Assembly: GCA_002362155.1 (NCBI GenBank)
Contig: DETN01000048.1
Span: 6,538 to 13,267, forward strand
From: Lachnospiraceae bacterium UBA3287
GTDB taxonomy: Bacteria; Bacillota; Clostridia; Lachnospirales; Lachnospiraceae
DNA length: 6,730 nt
Direction of reading: 5' to 3'
In this document: in pieces, positions 4,461-6,730 of the stretch
How positions within the stretch are numbered: the stretch's first letter is position 1
How the letters are laid out: each line of letters opens with the position of its first letter
The notes under the pieces: model-generated
What the model saw: only the letters and a program-made list of their open reading frames with translations
Database searches by the model: none
Told to the model about the DNA's origin: nothing
Position numbers and translations under genes: made by a program

Positions 4461-6473
4461 ATGGCTGAAACAAAGGACCAGAGCAGACTGATCGAGAGAC
4501 AGAAGGAGCTGACAGCGCTTTTAAAGGAAGCTTCCAGGGTCTACTACAGTGAGGACAGGGAGATCATGTCCAACATGCAGTACGATACCCTCTACGACGA
4601 ACTGGAAGCCCTGGAGCGGGAGACGGGCCTGATCCTGGCGGATTCCCCTACGGTCAACGTGGGCTACGAGTCTGTGGAGGAGCTGCCCAAGGAACGCCAC
4701 GAGCGCAGGATGCTGTCTCTGGACAAGACCAAGTCCAGGGAAGACCTGGCAGCCTGGCTGGGAAGCCAGGAAGGCCTTCTTTCCTGGAAGCTGGACGGCC
4801 TGACCGTGGTCCTGACCTACAGCGGGGGGACCCTGCAGAAGGCTGTTACCAGAGGCAACGGAGAAATCGGGGAAGTCATCACCCCCAATGCCAGGGTCTT
4901 TAAGAACATCCCCCTGTCCCTTCCCTTCAAAGGAATCCTGATCCTCAGGGGCGAAGCAGTCATCCGCTATTCCGATTTTGAAAAGATCAACGAAAAGCTG
5001 GAGGAAGAGGCCGCCGAAAAGGGGCTTCTGGGAGACGTGAAGTACAAAAACCCCAGGAACCTGTGCAGCGGATCCGTCCGGCAGCTGAATAATAAGATCA
5101 CCGCGGAGCGCGGTGTCCGTTTCTATGCCTTCAGTCTTGTGGAGGCGGAGGGCGTTTCCTTCGACAATTCCCATGAGAAGGAGTTCCTCTTCCTGAAGGA
5201 GCTGGGCTTTGAAACGGTGGAATACATAAAGGTCACGGCAGATACTTTGTCCGCCGGCATCGATGTATTCGAAGAGAAGATACAGCATTATGACATCCCT
5301 TCGGACGGCCTGGTCCTTCTGATGGATGACATTGCCTACGGGGAGTCCCTGGGGACCACGGCCAAGTTCCCCCGCAACGCCATGGCCTTCAAATGGGCCG
5401 ACGAGCAGCAGGAGACCACCCTGACGGACGTGGAATGGTCCGCCAGCCGGACAGGCCTCATCAATCCCGTGGCCATCTTTGAGCCGGTGGAGCTGGAGGG
5501 CACCACAGTCAAAAGAGCCTCCGTCCACAACGTCAGCATCGTCCGGTCTCTGAAACTGGGGATCGGCGACAGGATCAGGGTCTATAAGGCCAACATGATC
5601 ATTCCCCAGATCTCCGAGAACCTGACCATGTCGGACAGCCTGGAGATCCCTTCCGTCTGTCCTGTGTGCGGCGGACAGACCCAGATCCGCCGGGAGGTGG
5701 ATACGGAGGTCCTTGTCTGCACCAATCCGGACTGTACGGCCAAGAAGATCAAATCCTTCGCCCATTTCGTTTCCAGAAATGCCATGAACATCGAGGGTCT
5801 GTCGGAAATGACCCTGGAAAAGTTCATCGGAAGGGGATTTATCCATAACTTTGCGGATATCTACCATCTGGAGGATTTCCGCAGCCAGATCGAGGAAATG
5901 GAGGGCTTCGGCCGCAGATCCTATGAGAATCTTGCGGCCTCCATCATGCGTTCCAGAAAGACGACGCTCTCCCGCGTCCTTTATGCAGTCGGAATCGTCG
6001 GAATCGGAACCGCAAACGCCCGTCTCATCTGCGACCACTATCAGAACGACCTGCAATCCATCCTGGCAGCCTCTGCGGATGAACTGGGAGAAATCGAAGG
6101 GATCGGCCCCGTGCTGGCAGCTTCTGTGTCGGATTTCCTGAAGGATGAGAAGAACAGAGAAAGGCTGGACGCCCTGCTTTCGGAGCTGGAGATCGAAGCT
6201 CCCAGAAAGAACGAGAAGCACCAGGTCCTTGCAGGAAAGACCTTTGTCATCACCGGCAAGGTATATAAATTTGAGAACAGAGACGCTCTCAAGGACTATA
6301 TCGTGGAGCTGGGCGGCAAGGCGGCCGGCAGCGTATCGGCCAATACAGATTATCTGATCAACAACGATGTGACTTCCACTTCCGGCAAGAATAAAAAGGC
6401 GAAACAGCTTGGCGTGCCCATCATCTCAGAGGATGAGTTCCTGGCCATGGCTGAGGCAGAAGGAGCAGTATAA
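4461..6473 (+). CDS. ligA: NAD-dependent DNA ligase, divergent LigA
   Basis: LigA seals nicks in duplex DNA during replication and repair, using NAD+ to adenylate itself. The 670 residues show the full architecture: domain Ia (about 1-70, YDTLYDEL at 41-48), nucleotidyltransferase domain with catalytic K110 in KLDG (110-113), RGE (163-165), NPRN (197-200) and K311, OB fold (about 320-392), Cys4 zinc finger (C400, C403, C420, C425), helix-hairpin-helix region (about 440-565, IEGIGP at 545-550) and BRCT domain (about 588-665). Several usual positions differ: the Glu two before the catalytic Lys is Ser108, RGDG is RGNG, GED is GEV, DGVVIKV is DGLVLLM (losing the motif Lys), and AGDVIP in the OB fold is ANMIIP. 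I recall similar variants in Lachnospiraceae, so this is probably a functional clade form. AGAGG at 4447-4451 supports the ATG. Confidence 0.95.
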   Translation: MAETKDQSRLIERQKELTALLKEASRVYYSEDREIMSNMQYDTLYDELEALERETGLILADSPTVNVGYESVEELPKERHERRMLSLDKTKSREDLAAWLGSQEGLLSWKLDGLTVVLTYSGGTLQKAVTRGNGEIGEVITPNARVFKNIPLSLPFKGILILRGEAVIRYSDFEKINEKLEEEAAEKGLLGDVKYKNPRNLCSGSVRQLNNKITAERGVRFYAFSLVEAEGVSFDNSHEKEFLFLKELGFETVEYIKVTADTLSAGIDVFEEKIQHYDIPSDGLVLLMDDIAYGESLGTTAKFPRNAMAFKWADEQQETTLTDVEWSASRTGLINPVAIFEPVELEGTTVKRASVHNVSIVRSLKLGIGDRIRVYKANMIIPQISENLTMSDSLEIPSVCPVCGGQTQIRREVDTEVLVCTNPDCTAKKIKSFAHFVSRNAMNIEGLSEMTLEKFIGRGFIHNFADIYHLEDFRSQIEEMEGFGRRSYENLAASIMRSRKTTLSRVLYAVGIVGIGTANARLICDHYQNDLQSILAASADELGEIEGIGPVLAASVSDFLKDEKNRERLDALLSELEIEAPRKNEKHQVLAGKTFVITGKVYKFENRDALKDYIVELGGKAAGSVSANTDYLINNDVTSTSGKNKKAKQLGVPIISEDEFLAMAEAEGAV

Positions 6474-6730
6474 ATGCCCATTAAAATACAGAATGACCTT
6501 CCCGTAAGGGAAATCCTGGAACAGGAGAACCTGTTCATAGTAGACGAGAACAGAGCCATCCATCAGGACATCCGTCCCCTGGAGCTCTGCATCCTGAATC
6601 TCATGCCCAAGATGGAGGAGACGGAGCTGCAGCTTCTGCGTATGCTTTCCAATACGCCCCTACAGATCGACATCACCTTCATGAGGGTATCCTCCCATGA
6701 ATTTCACAACACTTCCATGTCCCACCTCTA
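6474..6730 (+). CDS. metA: Homoserine O-acyltransferase MetA, 3' end missing
   Basis: MetA acylates homoserine with succinyl- or acetyl-CoA, the first committed step of methionine synthesis, in the cytosol. Only the first 85 codons are in the window. They include MPIKIQNDLPVREIL (1-15), AIHQDIRPLELCILNLMP (28-45) and ETELQLLRMLSNTPLQI (49-65), all hallmarks of the MetA (HTS) family. The usual LNLMPKKIETE appears here as LNLMPKMEETE. The catalytic Cys/His and the residues that decide succinyl versus acetyl use lie beyond the right edge, so the acyl donor cannot be named. The ATG directly follows the ligA stop codon with no gap. AGGAG at 6461-6465, inside the end of ligA, sits eight bases upstream and gives a strong start. 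No separate promoter or methionine-responsive riboswitch precedes it, so at this position it appears to be expressed with ligA. Confidence 0.95.
   Translation, partial: MPIKIQNDLPVREILEQENLFIVDENRAIHQDIRPLELCILNLMPKMEETELQLLRMLSNTPLQIDITFMRVSSHEFHNTSMSHL

Noticed and set aside
4521..6221. A 566-codon open frame on the minus strand opposite ligA
   Set aside because: It is fully antisense to a gene with clear LigA domains. Its translation has no recognisable family and is the composition expected from reading biased codons backwards.
1..6730. CRISPR array, insertion sequence, tRNA or phage attachment site
   Set aside because: No regularly spaced repeats, transposase, tRNA-like fold or integrase-type features were seen on either strand.

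Overview
The window looks like chromosomal housekeeping DNA from a low-to-mid-GC-ancestry Firmicute, most likely class Clostridia and plausibly Lachnospiraceae. The reasons are the rpsB-tsf pair, a short MecA-family adaptor, and a divergent NAD-dependent DNA ligase of a type I associate with Lachnospiraceae. The metA reading frame also closely resembles Firmicute sequences. Base composition is balanced to moderately GC-rich, and no phage, transposon, CRISPR or tRNA signature was seen. The family and lineage assignments are from memory of protein families; no search was run.

Layout from left to right: (1) the 3' part of rpsB (ribosomal protein S2, truncated by the window edge), then a 93-base gap holding a strong hairpin, then tsf (elongation factor Ts). 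The translation unit ends in a clear intrinsic terminator at 1741-1774. (2) A convergent minus-strand gene (1789-2637) encodes an HNH-family endonuclease with an unassigned N-terminal region. It has its own candidate promoter with a perfect TATAAT and is the only accessory-looking gene here. (3) A roughly 410-base divergent intergenic region (2638-3046) is rich in inverted repeats and carries candidate promoters for both flanking transcripts. (4) A tightly packed plus-strand operon follows: mecA-like adaptor (TTG start), an RluF-type 23S rRNA pseudouridine synthase (2-base gap), ligA (26-base gap, good ribosome binding site), and metA (0-base gap, truncated by the right edge).

The left block serves translation: S2 is a 30S subunit protein and EF-Ts recharges EF-Tu. 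The right-hand operon mixes regulated proteolysis, rRNA modification, DNA joining and methionine synthesis. It is held together by close spacing rather than by an obvious shared pathway. I found no convincing undescribed multi-gene system. The points most worth a second look are the HNH protein, the structured divergent promoter region, the SD-less TTG start of the mecA-like gene, and the DNA ligase whose active-site motifs depart from the textbook LigA pattern at several positions.
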